64,000 nucleotides of DNA from Levilactobacillus suantsaiihabitans. Lineage in GTDB: Bacteria; Bacillota; Bacilli; Lactobacillales; Lactobacillaceae. Where the stretch lies: the NCBI RefSeq assembly GCF_004745505.1, contig NZ_RKLX01000009.1:53183-117182 (forward strand), given 5' to 3'. Position numbers and translations under genes: made by a program. The notes under the pieces are model-generated. The model saw nothing but the letters and a program-made list of their open reading frames with translations, was not told the origin of the DNA and did not search any database. Below are positions 17,037 through 26,451 of the stretch, in pieces (positions within the stretch are counted from its first letter, which is position 1; each line of letters begins with the position of its first letter).

Positions 17037-17559
17037 TAAGATCCTCCTGCCAAGTTAATTCGGGATAGTTGTGCCGCAAGCGCCACATGACTACCTTTTC
17101 CAATAACCGATTGCCCTTCGTGATCCAGGCATCTGAGCTTAAAATGGGTTTGACTAAGACGCTTCTGACACCGCTATGATGCGCAGCCCAGACGTCCGTC
17201 AACAGTTGATCACCCACCATGACAACCTCGTCGCGGCGTAAATGCCAACGACGCAAGGCCCGATTCAATCCCCAAGCCAATGGTTTGAGCGCCCGGTGAA
17301 TGTAGGGTAGGTTAAATGGTGCCACAGCGCGGTCAACCCGAGCGCGACTGTTGTTAGACACCACAATCACCTGAATCCCTGCCAGCTCCAACAAATTGAG
17401 CCAATGATGCAATTCTGGCGTGCCGTCTGGGTTATTCCACGCAATCAGCGTATTATCCAGATCGGTCATGACCGCCTTGATGCCGTTGGCCCGCAAATCT
17501 GTTGGCGTCAAATCGTATATGTTCGTAACCATCCACGTGGGTTTGAATCCAGAAACCAT
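17017..17559 (-). CDS. yqeG: YqeG-family HAD-IIIA phosphatase
   Basis: A 180-residue HAD phosphatase, first gene of the operon. The ATG at 17559 (MVSGFKPTWMVTNIYDL) fits the family's N-terminus and has a GGGGGG stretch about 11 bases upstream; a longer in-frame start at 17646 would add 29 unrelated residues. Motif I is MTDLDNTLIAW, motif II VVSNNS, motif III Lys in ALKPLAWGLNRAL, motif IV VGDQLLTDVWAA. Related to phosphatidylglycerophosphatase; in Firmicutes its substrate is not settled. Confidence 0.92.
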   Translation of the reverse strand: MVSGFKPTWMVTNIYDLTPTDLRANGIKAVMTDLDNTLIAWNNPDGTPELHHWLNLLELAGIQVIVVSNNSRARVDRAVAPFNLPYIHRALKPLAWGLNRALRRWHLRRDEVVMVGDQLLTDVWAAHHSGVRSVLVKPILSSDAWITKGNRLLEKVVMWRLRHNYPELTWQEDLNERKTH

Positions 17560-17983
17560 GCGGGTGACTGCCCCCCTTCGTTCGTTTGCCAGTATTGGCA
17601 TGTCTAGCTTTTTATTATACGCAATTTTGGCCGATTTTACCACCATCAGCCGTCGAGAATCCCCAACTGTTTTCTGGTGGCGTTACCATTGTCTGTGCTG
17701 TCTGCCTTGCCGGTTGTCAACTTGCCTACGTCAGCCAAAAATTAGTTGATAAATCAGCTGCTACACAGGGTTAGACCAACTATTACTGGCAAGCACTCCA
17801 GTAGCCGGGAGCCCGTCAAATAGAGGTTCAACCGCCGAAAAGCGTGTTCCCAGTTCCCTATTGGTGCACGGGAGGCGACCGGCTTCTACAATAAAGCGGC
17901 CATCAACCAATACCAACGCCATGAGCCGCATAGTGACGATGGTTCTAAACATTTTTTAGGTTCAATCCTTAGTTTCTAAATAA
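17560..17983. other. Intergenic region, operon promoter side
   Basis: Roughly 420 bases between the yqeG start and the rplT terminator, without a supportable gene. A 63-codon minus-strand frame (17761-17952) has no ribosome-binding site. The yqeG operon promoter should be near 17590-17660. Confidence 0.5.
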
Positions 17984-18013
17984 AAAAGACCCCGCCGCAG
18001 CGAAGTCCCTTTC
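17984..18013 (-). terminator. rplT terminator
   Basis: On the minus strand GGACTTCGC pairs (with G-U pairs) with GGCGGGGTC, followed by TTTTTTATT, ten bases after the rplT stop. Confidence 0.8.
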
Positions 18014-18025
18014 AAATTGACTGAA

Positions 18026-18385
18026 TTAAGCAGCCAAAGCTTCCTTAGCTTGGTCAGCCAAGGCCTTGAATGCAGCAGCGTCGTTCACTGCTAAATCAGC
18101 TAACATCTTCCGGTTAACGTCGATGTTGGCTAACTTCAAACCGTGCATCAACTTGCTGTAGCTCAGACCGTTCATCCGGGCTGCGGCGTTGATCCGGGCA
18201 ATCCAAAGCTTCCGGAAGTTACGCTTAGTGGCTTTCCGGTCACGGAAGGCGTATTGACGGCCCTTCATGACTTGGTCCTTAGCAACCTTAAATAAACGGT
18301 GCTTTGAACCACGGTAACCCTTAGCTAACTTTAAAACCTTCTTGCGACGTGCGCGTGTAACAGTACCGCCTTTAACTCGTGGCAT
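18026..18385 (-). CDS. rplT: 50S ribosomal protein L20
   Basis: A 119-residue L20. [20 protein letters not shown] at the N-terminus and the [20 protein letters not shown] core are invariant features. Besides binding 23S rRNA, L20 in Firmicutes represses its own operon by binding the infC leader; such a leader is present upstream at 19265-19400. Confidence 0.98.
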   Translation of the reverse strand: MPRVKGGTVTRARRKKVLKLAKGYRGSKHRLFKVAKDQVMKGRQYAFRDRKATKRNFRKLWIARINAAARMNGLSYSKLMHGLKLANIDVNRKMLADLAVNDAAAFKALADQAKEALAA

Positions 18386-18455
18386 AATCTTTTCCTCCTA
18401 AATCAATTCAAACATTATGTCGACATTTCGTCGACCCGAAAAATTTCCGACTAGC

Positions 18456-18650
18456 TTACTTTTGTAATAAAGAATGGTAAGTCTTAATAGTCGTTTCGTT
18501 CATCATCCGGGTACCACGAAGGTTCCGGCGTTGCTTCTTGGTCTTACCGTGGAAACGGTGAGACGTGTATGCGTTGGCACTCTTGATACCGCCCTTGGCA
18601 GTCACTTTGAAACGCTTAGCTGCGGCGCGGTTAGTCTTCATCTTTGGCAT
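18456..18650 (-). CDS. rpmI: 50S ribosomal protein L35
   Basis: A 64-residue protein: [20 protein letters not shown], then [20 protein letters not shown]. Standard size and sequence, second gene of the infC operon. Confidence 0.98.
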   Translation of the reverse strand: MPKMKTNRAAAKRFKVTAKGGIKSANAYTSHRFHGKTKKQRRNLRGTRMMNETTIKTYHSLLQK

Positions 18651-18700
18651 AATACGAAATTTCCTCCTTAAATCGGCAGCTAAAGCTACCCAATCAATTC

Positions 18701-19225
18701 TTACTTAGTCTCAGCGATAGGCGCCAGCATTAAGAACATGCTCCGTCCATCCATCTTAGGCCGTTGTTCAACCGTAGCGACTTCAGAAGTTTCCTGAGCC
18801 ATCCGGTTGAGCACCTCGCGACCAATGTCTTTATGCGTAATTGCCCGACCCTTAAACCGGATTGAGACCCGGACTTTTTCACCCTTGGCCAAGAACTTCT
18901 TAGCGTTCTTCAGCTTGGTGTTAAAGTCGTTGGTATCAATGGTAGGACTGAGCCGTACTTCTTTGACACTGACCACTTTTTGCTTCTTCCGTGCTTCACG
19001 TTGCTTCTTTTGCAACTCAAAACGGTATTTCCCGTAGTCCATGATGCGGGCTACTGGTGGTTTAGCTTTCGGTGCAACCAGAACTAAATCGAGGTTAGCG
19101 TCTTCAGCGATCTGTAAAGCTTCACGCTTGGACTTAATACCCAATTGTTCACCGTCGCCGGCAATCAATCGAACTTCGCGTGCGCGAATCCCCTCGTTGA
19201 CAATCGTGTCGTTTGCTATGGTAAT
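18701..19225 (-). CDS. infC: Translation initiation factor IF-3 (non-AUG start)
   Basis: About 174 residues: N domain [20 protein letters not shown], linker and C domain ending [11 protein letters not shown]. No ATG, GTG or TTG lies at the conserved N-terminus. The box TGGAGGTGG is followed by ATT (19225), ACC, ATA (19219), GCA. Either ATT or ATA is the start; ATA has the better spacing (9 bases), ATT gives the usual T-I-A-N N-terminus. Rare start codons are a hallmark of infC and let IF-3 autoregulate, since IF-3 discriminates against them. A longer frame from ATG 19264 has no ribosome-binding site and would run through this site. Confidence 0.93.
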   Translation of the reverse strand: MTIANDTIVNEGIRAREVRLIAGDGEQLGIKSKREALQIAEDANLDLVLVAPKAKPPVARIMDYGKYRFELQKKQREARKKQKVVSVKEVRLSPTIDTNDFNTKLKNAKKFLAKGEKVRVSIRFKGRAITHKDIGREVLNRMAQETSEVATVEQRPKMDGRSMFLMLAPIAETK

Positions 19226-19264
19226 CCACCTCCAAAATAATCTCGAGAACTGCAGAAATCTCAC

Positions 19265-19400
19265 TCAATAAAAAAATGCGGGAACCTTTGATCAAAAATC
19301 AAACAGCTCCCGCATGAAATCCAATCCAAAGATCGAACTAACGTGCCTATCTAGCCCGGCAGCGTTAGCCACGGGGCGAGAAGCGGAAGCCTCTGCTTAA
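19265..19400 (-). promoter_or_regulatory. infC leader with L20-type attenuator
   Basis: On the minus strand the leader contains paired segments around GGCTTCCGCTTCTCGCC and GGCTAACGCTGCCGGGC, then a strong terminator hairpin ATGCGGGAGC...GGTTCCCGCAT followed by TTTTTTTATT at about 19270-19316. This is the layout of the L20 leader in Firmicutes, where L20 binding to a mimic of its 23S site favours the terminator. The terminator is plain; the L20-binding part is inferred from position. Confidence 0.8.
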
Positions 19401-19549
19401 TTTCTCAACTTAACCATCATACCAGCTAGTCCAGCACATGTCAACAGTATTTCGTCATTAAAATGTTTGGCTACCAGCAAGCTGACTGGTTCGTCGCAAC
19501 ACGGACAGACGAGAAACCGTCTCAGCACAGGTACCACCGGGTCAAGACA

Positions 19550-19578
19550 ACAAAAGGGCCGAGGCAAGACCCCGACCA
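19550..19578 (-). terminator. Probable thrS terminator
   Basis: On the minus strand GGTCGGGG pairs (G-U allowed) with CCTCGGCC across a short TCTTG loop, then CTTTTGTTG. About 50 bases after the thrS stop. Confidence 0.6.
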
Positions 19579-19628
19579 CCTTTGCATCAACACTCTTCTA
19601 TTCTCTGGTTACTCGCCAGAAGCCTGAT

Positions 19629-21569
19629 TTAGTCTTCACGACTGTATGAGGCGATGTCGGCTAAGATTTCCTTAACAAAGGCATCACTGCTCATGGATTG
19701 GCTATCGTCTTCCCCGTACTTGCGGACGGAGACCGTGCCGTTAGCCATTTCGTCTTCACCCACGACCAACGTGTATGGAATCTTGTGGGTTTGGGCATCC
19801 CGAATCAGGTAACCCATCTTTTCACCACGCTTGTCGACGTTGACCCGTACGTCAGCGGCCTTTAATTCAGCGGCTAACTTGTCAGCGTAGGCACCGTGCT
19901 TTTCTTCAGAAACCGGAATGATGGTAACTTGCTTAGGTGCCAACCAAGTTGGGAAGGCGCCCTTGTAGATTTCAGTCAGGTAAGCGGTGAATCGTTCCAT
20001 CGTGGAAACCAACCCACGGTGAATCATGACTGGACGGTGTTCTTCACCATCGGCACCGATGTAGTGCAAGTCAAACCGTTCTGGCAACATGAAGTCCAAT
20101 TGAATGGTGGATAACGTTTCTTCGTTCCCCAGGGCCGTCTTGGTTTGGACGTCCAACTTAGGACCGTAGAAAGCGGCTTCCCCTTCGGCTTCGACGTAAG
20201 GCAAGCCCAGGTCATCCATGGCACCCTTCAACATCGTTTGGGCGTTGTTCCACATTTCATCATCGTCAAAGTACTTTTCCGTGTTCTTAGGATCACGGTA
20301 GCTCAGACGGAACGTGTAGTCCTTGATATCAAAGTCACGGTAAACCTTGACCATCAAGTCCAAGATGCTCTTGAATTCGTCTTGGATTTGTTCTGGAGCC
20401 ACGAAGGTGTGACCATCGTTCAGCGTCATTTCCCGAACCCGTTGCAGACCGCTCAGGGCACCGGACTTTTCGTAACGGTGCATCATCCCTAATTCGGCAA
20501 TTCGCAATGGCAATTCGCGGTAAGAACGGATGTGGTGGTTGTAGATTTGAATGTGGCTTGGGCAGTTCATTGGCCGCAATTCAAGTTGTTCGCCATCCCC
20601 CATGTCCATTGGTGGGAACATGTCTTCACGGTAGTGGGCCCAGTGACCGGATTGCTTGTACAGGTCCAGGTTGGCCAGCACTGGCGTGTAAACGTGTTGG
20701 TAGCCGTTGGCAACTTCTTTATCGATGATGTAACGTTCGATGGTCCGCCGAATCGTGGCCCCGTTTGGCATCCAGTAAGGCAAGCCGGCGCCGACCTTAG
20801 GATCCACGAAGAACAGGTCTAATTGGTTCCCGATAACCCGGTGGTCACGTTCACGAGCTTCTTGGCGCTTAGCCAAATCAGCGTCCAGGTCAGCTTGCTT
20901 GTAAAAGGCCGTCCCGTAAATCCGTTGGAGCATTGGGTTAGAGGACTTACCTTGCCAGTAAGCACCGGCAACAGACAGCAACTTAAACTTCTTCACGTCA
21001 CCGGTGTTGGCCAATTGGGCACCGTCACTTAAGACTTGGTAATCGCCAATCTTCAAGAAGGAAACCGCATCCCCGTCAACCGCGTTGATCAGCTCCGTGC
21101 TGTAAGGATCATCCTTGACCAAGGCCAAAGCGTCGGCCTTCGGTAAGCTGGTCCGTTCGATAGCTAATTTATCACTCACTAATTTTTCAACGATCACGCT
21201 CAAGGCGTCTAATTCATCAACGCTGACTTGTTGGTCGTCCTTGTCGGTATCCACGAAGAACCCGTCTTCATCGGCACTGACTTCACCCAAGCGGATAGCT
21301 GGAAATTGCTTCTTCAAGGCGATCCGCAGTAAAGCAGCGGTCGTGTTCCGCAGAACGCTCAAGCCTTCAGCGCTATCCTTGGTGACGATTTCGATGGCCC
21401 CATCGCCGGCTAATGGCGTTAAGTAGTCGACCAATTTGCCGTCTAACTTAGCGGCCACAGCCTTCTTAGCCAAGCTGATTGAAATCGACTTGGCCACGTC
21501 AGCGGGCGTCGTACCTGCTGGAAAGTCCTTGGACTTACCATCAGGGAATTGAATTGAAATATCTGCCAT
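19629..21569 (-). CDS. thrS: Threonyl-tRNA synthetase
   Basis: A 646-residue class II synthetase with all domains: TGS (1-62, ending [11 protein letters not shown]), the editing domain, the catalytic core with motif 2 ([12 protein letters not shown] and [20 protein letters not shown]) and motif 3 ([15 protein letters not shown]), and the anticodon-binding domain (540-646). One oddity: the editing-domain zinc/catalytic motif HxxxH (residues 70-80 in E. coli) is not evident in this copy, as in other lactobacilli with a reduced editing domain; this is worth checking. It is controlled by the T-box leader just upstream. Confidence 0.97.
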   Translation of the reverse strand: MADISIQFPDGKSKDFPAGTTPADVAKSISISLAKKAVAAKLDGKLVDYLTPLAGDGAIEIVTKDSAEGLSVLRNTTAALLRIALKKQFPAIRLGEVSADEDGFFVDTDKDDQQVSVDELDALSVIVEKLVSDKLAIERTSLPKADALALVKDDPYSTELINAVDGDAVSFLKIGDYQVLSDGAQLANTGDVKKFKLLSVAGAYWQGKSSNPMLQRIYGTAFYKQADLDADLAKRQEARERDHRVIGNQLDLFFVDPKVGAGLPYWMPNGATIRRTIERYIIDKEVANGYQHVYTPVLANLDLYKQSGHWAHYREDMFPPMDMGDGEQLELRPMNCPSHIQIYNHHIRSYRELPLRIAELGMMHRYEKSGALSGLQRVREMTLNDGHTFVAPEQIQDEFKSILDLMVKVYRDFDIKDYTFRLSYRDPKNTEKYFDDDEMWNNAQTMLKGAMDDLGLPYVEAEGEAAFYGPKLDVQTKTALGNEETLSTIQLDFMLPERFDLHYIGADGEEHRPVMIHRGLVSTMERFTAYLTEIYKGAFPTWLAPKQVTIIPVSEEKHGAYADKLAAELKAADVRVNVDKRGEKMGYLIRDAQTHKIPYTLVVGEDEMANGTVSVRKYGEDDSQSMSSDAFVKEILADIASYSRED

Positions 21570-21599
21570 AATGATGATCTCCCTTATAGAAATTTGGGT

Positions 21600-21865
21600 A
21601 AACGACGCAAAAAGTCCCCAGCACCTAAGAAGGTACTGGGGACGTCAATAACGTGGTTCCACCCGATATTTTTCACGAGACTGGTCCCGTGAACTCTAGT
21701 CGTTGATAACGGGACGGACCGGCCGAAAATTTCCTCTCGACAGCTGATAGAAAGTGGTAATGTTTGCGGTCGCTAAGTCGGCTTCCAAGCTAGGCCAACT
21801 CTTCCTGTGAACGATCCCGTAAACACCATGTCTTTCGTCATAGCTCTTTTGGTTTCACAGACTAT
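21600..21865 (-). promoter_or_regulatory. T-box riboswitch for tRNA-Thr upstream of thrS
   Basis: On the minus strand the T-box bulge GGGTGGAACCACG (about 21653-21665) is followed by the terminator ACGTCCCCAGTACC...GGTGCTGGGGACTTTTT. Stem I base pairs GAAAG with CTTTC, and the triplet ACC, a threonine codon, sits at 21756-21758 directly 5' of the 3' arm with the expected A after it. Uncharged tRNA-Thr(GGU) should pair there and with the bulge, allowing read-through. Confidence 0.92.
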
Positions 21866-22146
21866 TAAACACTTGCCGGCAGCGATTGTCAAGGATTTCT
21901 CTTAAGATTTAGTGGCTGCTCAGCGGGATTTTTAGTCAAGTTTTGCCAGGTTTTCAAACCAACCGGAAGACCGCCCCTCAGGCTGAAGCCGTTCCCCAGA
22001 GCAGGCGGAACTCTGGCTGACGCAGGCGCCTGGTCTCACCAATCTTAGTCGTCGGGACACCGTCATTACGGCAATCAGCACGCTAATTTTAGGTTCAACC
22101 TTCAGATGATGCTCGCCCCGCGACGCATCAAGGCCGGATAATGTGC
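21866..22146 (+). repeat. Third copy of the dispersed repeat 3' module
   Basis: Bases about 21946-22105 align along their length with 39202-39365 and 42780-42940: shared blocks include CCGGAAGACC, CCCCAGAGCAGGCGGAAC, CTGACGCAGGC, ACACCGTCATTACGGCAATC and a final GGTTCAACCTTCAG. The left (large hairpin) half of the element found at 39 and 42 kb is missing here. No gene is present in the region, which lies between the end of dnaI and the thrS leader. Confidence 0.8.
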
Positions 22147-23073
22147 CTACTGCGGACGCCGGTTCACCCCAACCATCGTGATTTCCCGGGCCAAGAAGCG
22201 AATGCGTTGCATCAGCCGCTGGGCCTTCAACGGTTCGTCATCCCCCCGCGTGGAGATTCGCAGGTGTTCTTTTTCCAGCTGTTCCATGGAGAAGTTGGAG
22301 CTAAAGAACGTTGGCAGTTCTTCTTGCATCCGGTATTCCAGGATTACGCCTAACACGTCGTCACGCACCCACGCGGACATGGCATCGGCCCCGATATCAT
22401 CGATCATGAGGACCGGCGACTTCTTCAAGGCGGCCAGCTTTCCCGCCACTCCATTTTGCGCGATGGCGTTTTTCATTTCCACGGCAAAGCTGGGAAAGTG
22501 AACTAACGTGGTGGAGAACCCATCAGCGGCTAATTGGTTGGCGACGGCGGCCAGCAGGTAGGTCTTACCGACACCAAAGCTCCCCGCCAAATACAGGGCC
22601 TGGTGACGCCGTTTAGGACTGGCTTCGTAAGCATCGACGAAATCTAGCGCGGCCATTAAGGCTTCGGCGCGGTCCGGATCTTGGTCAAAATTTTTCAAAT
22701 CAGCCTCGCGAATGCTCTTGGGCATGGCGATAGACTTCACCCGTTGACGCAATTGTTGCTGGGCCTGTTTTTCCTGCGTTTCCTTGGTCGGCACGTAGGC
22801 CACGTCAATCAGGTGGTTGGAAACGATCAGCTGGGGTTCATAGCCCGTTGCAAAGGTCGTCCCCCCGTTGGCCAATTTTTCGCGTTCACTGACGAATTCG
22901 TACAGCTTGGCGGCCGAGCGCGTCAAGACGTCGTCGGCCAACTCATCACGGTGCGCCTGATAAAAGGCCGTTACTGCGGGATCATCGTAGACCTTAGCCA
23001 TCAACTGCCGGTAATTATCGTTCAAATGCCGCTGATTCATTAACTGTTGCATGGTTTTACTCAAGTCTTCCAT
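22147..23073 (-). CDS. dnaI: Primosomal helicase loader DnaI
   Basis: A 308-residue AAA+ protein that loads the replicative helicase. The N-terminal 120 residues are helical and contact the helicase. Walker A is GSFGVGKTYLLAAV near 165-178, Walker B is VLMIDDIGADAMSAW, and sensor 1 FFSSN and sensor 2 Arg follow. The expected N-terminal zinc-site Cys/His are not obvious, as in other lactobacilli. It follows dnaB by 3 bases. Confidence 0.94.
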   Translation of the reverse strand: MEDLSKTMQQLMNQRHLNDNYRQLMAKVYDDPAVTAFYQAHRDELADDVLTRSAAKLYEFVSEREKLANGGTTFATGYEPQLIVSNHLIDVAYVPTKETQEKQAQQQLRQRVKSIAMPKSIREADLKNFDQDPDRAEALMAALDFVDAYEASPKRRHQALYLAGSFGVGKTYLLAAVANQLAADGFSTTLVHFPSFAVEMKNAIAQNGVAGKLAALKKSPVLMIDDIGADAMSAWVRDDVLGVILEYRMQEELPTFFSSNFSMEQLEKEHLRISTRGDDEPLKAQRLMQRIRFLAREITMVGVNRRPQ

Positions 23074-23076
23074 CGG

Positions 23077-24438
23077 TTATGCCTCCTTCCCATCGTTACT
23101 GTGTGCTTGGAGCTTGGCGATCCGCGCCTGCAACTGCTTTTGTTGCTGCTCGGATAGCTTGGCTTGTGTCGCGGACGGCTTGGCAGCGGGCTTTTTGGCC
23201 CAATCCGGCAGCGTCTCCTTGACGGTCGATTGCCGGCGACGAGATTGCCGCGGCTGTTGGGCCGCCTGTTGCCGTTCACGAATCTTCTTGATGGCCAACT
23301 GCGGCGTCGTTACTTTGCTCTTGCTCCAGTCGTTTGCAATCGTATCCATCAAGTTTTTGTTCAACGTCGGCCGTTCTTCATCAACCAACACATGATAGAT
23401 CATGAGATTCAAGACGGCATCGGGAAACAACTGACGACTGACCAGGTCGCGGACGATTCGCTGTTCGCCATCCGTCACGAACCCGCCGTTCTTTTGTTTG
23501 ATGCCTTGCAAAAATAAGGCGGGCACGGACTTGCTGGCCACGGTAATCAACGTTTGCTCGGCCGAACTCAGCCGCTCACCAGTGGGCTGGGTCGTCGTTG
23601 GGGATGTGGCCGCTGGCTGACCCCGGTGTTGCCGCGAGAAGTCTTGGGCAATCACGCGTTTGAACTGCTCAGGGTCAAATTGATTGGTCGCCAGATCCGT
23701 GGCATCCCCCACGTATCTGGCCATGGTCACCTCATCCAGGTTATAGGTGGCGTGCTCCGTCAAAAGCAATTGCCGGTAGCTACGCAACGCCTTGGTGTCG
23801 ATGAAGGAATGTTCCAAGATTTCCCCCAGCAATTTGAAGTCAAAATCCTCGTGGGACGTCGGCGTCAATGCCGGCGCGGCGTCGTCATTGGGGAGGTCTT
23901 CGCGTGTGGCCGTAATGGCGGCCGGTAAGCGGTTGAGTTCCTGACCATCCACGTGAAAGACGTCGAGAAAGTTCTTGGTAATGTCTTGTTCATCTGACGC
24001 AGTTTCCGGTTTCACGGTATTGACGGCCACCAGCGTCCGGTAGGCCTCTTCGCCGATTACACCGAGCAGCTGCACGCTCAGTAAATCATCGCGGAAAAAA
24101 TCCGCCGGAGCTAAGGGCGCCTGTAATTCGTAAACAAAACTGGTCAGCTCCCCTGACGTTTTGACCTTGGTCGTCAGCAAGCCGGTCGCTTCCAGCCGCA
24201 AGCGCGCCTCGTAGAAATGTGCCAGGTCCATCCCCAGCAACCCCAACAAGGTGGCATGGCGCTGGTACTCCCCGCGTTTGGGAAGCCAAAAAAGGGCCGA
24301 GTACAGCCCCGCGGCACTCGGTCCCACAATCGGCTGGTAAAGCTGGGTCAACGTTTGCCAACTCTGATCGGTCAAGCGATCCGCTAACCGCACCAAAAAG
24401 CCCGTTCGTGGTTTTAATTGGTGCCAGGAATTTTCCAT
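23077..24438 (-). CDS. dnaB: Replication initiation and membrane attachment protein DnaB
   Basis: A 453-residue Gram-positive DnaB (not the helicase). Two DDBH helical domains: the first includes LYQPIVGPSAAGLYSALFWL, the second KNGGFVTDGEQRIVRDLVS and the FPDAVLNLMIYHVL segment. The C-terminal 70 residues are basic and Gln-rich. With DnaD and DnaI it loads helicase at the origin and at restart sites. Third from last gene of the repair/replication operon. Confidence 0.93.
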   Translation of the reverse strand: MENSWHQLKPRTGFLVRLADRLTDQSWQTLTQLYQPIVGPSAAGLYSALFWLPKRGEYQRHATLLGLLGMDLAHFYEARLRLEATGLLTTKVKTSGELTSFVYELQAPLAPADFFRDDLLSVQLLGVIGEEAYRTLVAVNTVKPETASDEQDITKNFLDVFHVDGQELNRLPAAITATREDLPNDDAAPALTPTSHEDFDFKLLGEILEHSFIDTKALRSYRQLLLTEHATYNLDEVTMARYVGDATDLATNQFDPEQFKRVIAQDFSRQHRGQPAATSPTTTQPTGERLSSAEQTLITVASKSVPALFLQGIKQKNGGFVTDGEQRIVRDLVSRQLFPDAVLNLMIYHVLVDEERPTLNKNLMDTIANDWSKSKVTTPQLAIKKIRERQQAAQQPRQSRRRQSTVKETLPDWAKKPAAKPSATQAKLSEQQQKQLQARIAKLQAHSNDGKEA

Positions 24439-24441
24439 GCT

Positions 24442-24948
24442 TTACTTCGCCTCACTTTGTCCCTGGTCTGATTCATGCTTTTTTTCTTTTTGTTTGTCTT
24501 TGGCCAGCATATCCTTCAACTCGTTGAAGAAGACACCGGTATCCTTGAATTGCCGATAAACGCTGGCAAAGCGAATGTAGGCGATTTCGTCGACGTCGAC
24601 CAGACGATTCATGACGTATTCCCCAATCAACTGACTGGAGATCTCATTGACGCCTAACGCGCGAATCTTGTTTTCCACTTCGTCGACGATATTGGTCATG
24701 ACATCCATGCCCACTGGGCGTTTTTCAGCGGAACGAATGATGCCTCGCAGGATCTTCTCCCGATTGAACTCTTCTCGCGTCCCATTTTTCTTGATCACTA
24801 GCAGCGGCGTAACTTCAACCCGCTCAAACGTCGTGAACCGAAAACCGCAGTTCTCGCACTCACGACGGCGGCGAATCACGCGCCCGTCGTCGGTGGGTCG
24901 ACTATCAACGACCCGCGATCCATTATGATGACAGTGTGGACACTGCAT
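24442..24948 (-). CDS. nrdR: Transcriptional repressor NrdR
   Basis: A 168-residue regulator of ribonucleotide reductase genes. The zinc ribbon has CPHC (3-6) and CENCGFRF (31-38); the ATP-cone covers 49-139 ([20 protein letters not shown]). A charged C-terminal tail of about 20 residues is extra. Its start overlaps the coaE stop by one base. Confidence 0.96.
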   Translation of the reverse strand: MQCPHCHHNGSRVVDSRPTDDGRVIRRRRECENCGFRFTTFERVEVTPLLVIKKNGTREEFNREKILRGIIRSAEKRPVGMDVMTNIVDEVENKIRALGVNEISSQLIGEYVMNRLVDVDEIAYIRFASVYRQFKDTGVFFNELKDMLAKDKQKEKKHESDQGQSEAK

Positions 24949-25577
24949 TATTGTTCACCTCGTTTTAAATGGTTACTGTTGCCAAACTTATTGGCGTCAA
25001 GCCATTTTACCACTTGTTGGCGTGTTTGGGCAATCGTTCCCCCGTTATCAATAACCACGGTGGCCTGCGCGATTTTCTTAGCAAGCGGCCACTGCCGATC
25101 CATTCGCGCCTGTGCATCCGCCGCCGAAAGCCCGTCGCGCGCCATTAACCGCTGCTTTTGCGTTGGCACATCGGTCGCTACGACCATGACGTGATCGACC
25201 AGATGAATCAGGTAACCCACCTCAAAAAAAGTTGGCGCGTCGATCATGACGACCGGCACTTGTTGGGCCTTGGCTGCCGCTAATTCTCGGCGGATCTGCG
25301 CTTGAATCAACGGTGTCGTAATGGCTTCCAGCTTCTTCAATTCGGCCGGTTGGGTGAAGACCCACTGGCCCAATTTTTTCCGGTCCAAGCCCGCCTCCGT
25401 CACGAAGTCCGTCCCAAAGGTCTGTGCAATCTGCTGCAGGCCCGGCGTTTTGGGCGCAACGACTTGCCGGGCAATGATGTCGGCATCAATCACGGGAATG
25501 CCTGCCGCGCGCAGCCACGCGCTCACGGTCGATTTTCCCGTCGCAATGCCCCCGGTCAATCCCCATACCTCAGTCAT
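24948..25577 (-). CDS. coaE: Dephospho-CoA kinase
   Basis: A 209-residue P-loop kinase performing the last step of coenzyme A synthesis. Walker [15 protein letters not shown] is at 6-19; [10 protein letters not shown] and [15 protein letters not shown] mark the substrate site, and the lid has [20 protein letters not shown]. It overlaps the mutM end by 8 bases. Confidence 0.96.
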   Translation of the reverse strand: MTEVWGLTGGIATGKSTVSAWLRAAGIPVIDADIIARQVVAPKTPGLQQIAQTFGTDFVTEAGLDRKKLGQWVFTQPAELKKLEAITTPLIQAQIRRELAAAKAQQVPVVMIDAPTFFEVGYLIHLVDHVMVVATDVPTQKQRLMARDGLSAADAQARMDRQWPLAKKIAQATVVIDNGGTIAQTRQQVVKWLDANKFGNSNHLKRGEQ

Positions 25578-26430
25578 CTGTCAACGCCTCCAATGCGTCT
25601 AGCGGCACCGGCTGACACCGCGGGCAATAGTGCGTCCCTCGCTGGGCCACCTTGATTTTCACGATTTCGGTCCCACAACGCTCACAGGGTTCCCCCTCGC
25701 GGCCATAGACGTGCAGGTGGTTTTGAAATTGCCCTGCTTCGCCAAAGGCCGTGGAAAACGAGTGCACGGTGGTCCCGTGACCCTGAATGGCCAGGCCGAT
25801 TTCCGTAATAATACTTTGCCGTAGCGTCTCTAACTGGTCATCAGACAGCTCGTCGGCCGGCGTTAAGGGATTGATCTTCGACAGCCACAGCACCTCATCG
25901 GCATAAATGTTGCCCAACCCCGCGATTTTCGACTGATCGAGCAAGAAGGGCTTGACCACCTTGCGTGACTTGTGAAAGATCTGTTGCATATACGCCAGCG
26001 TCAGCGTGGCTTCGGTGGGTTCCGGTCCCAATTTGCCCAATGATGGCAAGGCCGTGCCTTCCGTGCCCGTTGGCACCAGACGCATGCGGCCGAACTTACG
26101 GGTGTCCGTGTAGCGCAGGTCGCGCCCATCGGTCAGATGAAAGACCACATGGGTGTGCTTGGTAATAGGACTGCCGGTCGGTTGCACGTCGTATTTGCCT
26201 TCCATCCGCAAATGCGAGACCATCGTCAGCTCGCCACTAAAGCGAAATAACAGGTACTTGCCCCGCCGGTCGATACGCTCGATCTGCCGGCCAATCAACT
26301 CCGCGGTAAATACCTCGGCTTCCGGCGTGACCATTTTTCCATAATAGACGTCAACGTGGTCGATCGTGGCGCCTTGAACCAGGCGGGTCAATCCCCGTCG
26401 AACCGTTTCAACTTCAGGTAATTCTGGCAT
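25570..26430 (-). CDS. mutM: Formamidopyrimidine-DNA glycosylase
   Basis: A 286-residue DNA glycosylase/AP lyase for 8-oxoguanine. PELPEVETVRRGL provides the catalytic Pro2/Glu3, and RRGKYLLF the Lys. The H2TH motif is in QSKIAGLGNIYADEVLW, and the zinc finger CERCG...CPRCQ lies at about 250-275. It follows polA by 21 bases and is part of the same operon. Confidence 0.97.
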   Translation of the reverse strand: MPELPEVETVRRGLTRLVQGATIDHVDVYYGKMVTPEAEVFTAELIGRQIERIDRRGKYLLFRFSGELTMVSHLRMEGKYDVQPTGSPITKHTHVVFHLTDGRDLRYTDTRKFGRMRLVPTGTEGTALPSLGKLGPEPTEATLTLAYMQQIFHKSRKVVKPFLLDQSKIAGLGNIYADEVLWLSKINPLTPADELSDDQLETLRQSIITEIGLAIQGHGTTVHSFSTAFGEAGQFQNHLHVYGREGEPCERCGTEIVKIKVAQRGTHYCPRCQPVPLDALEALTDD

Positions 26431-26451
26431 CGCTTATCGTCTCCCTTACCG

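Noticed and set aside
17761..17952. 63-codon frame between yqeG and rplT
   Set aside because: No ribosome-binding site, no recognisable product.
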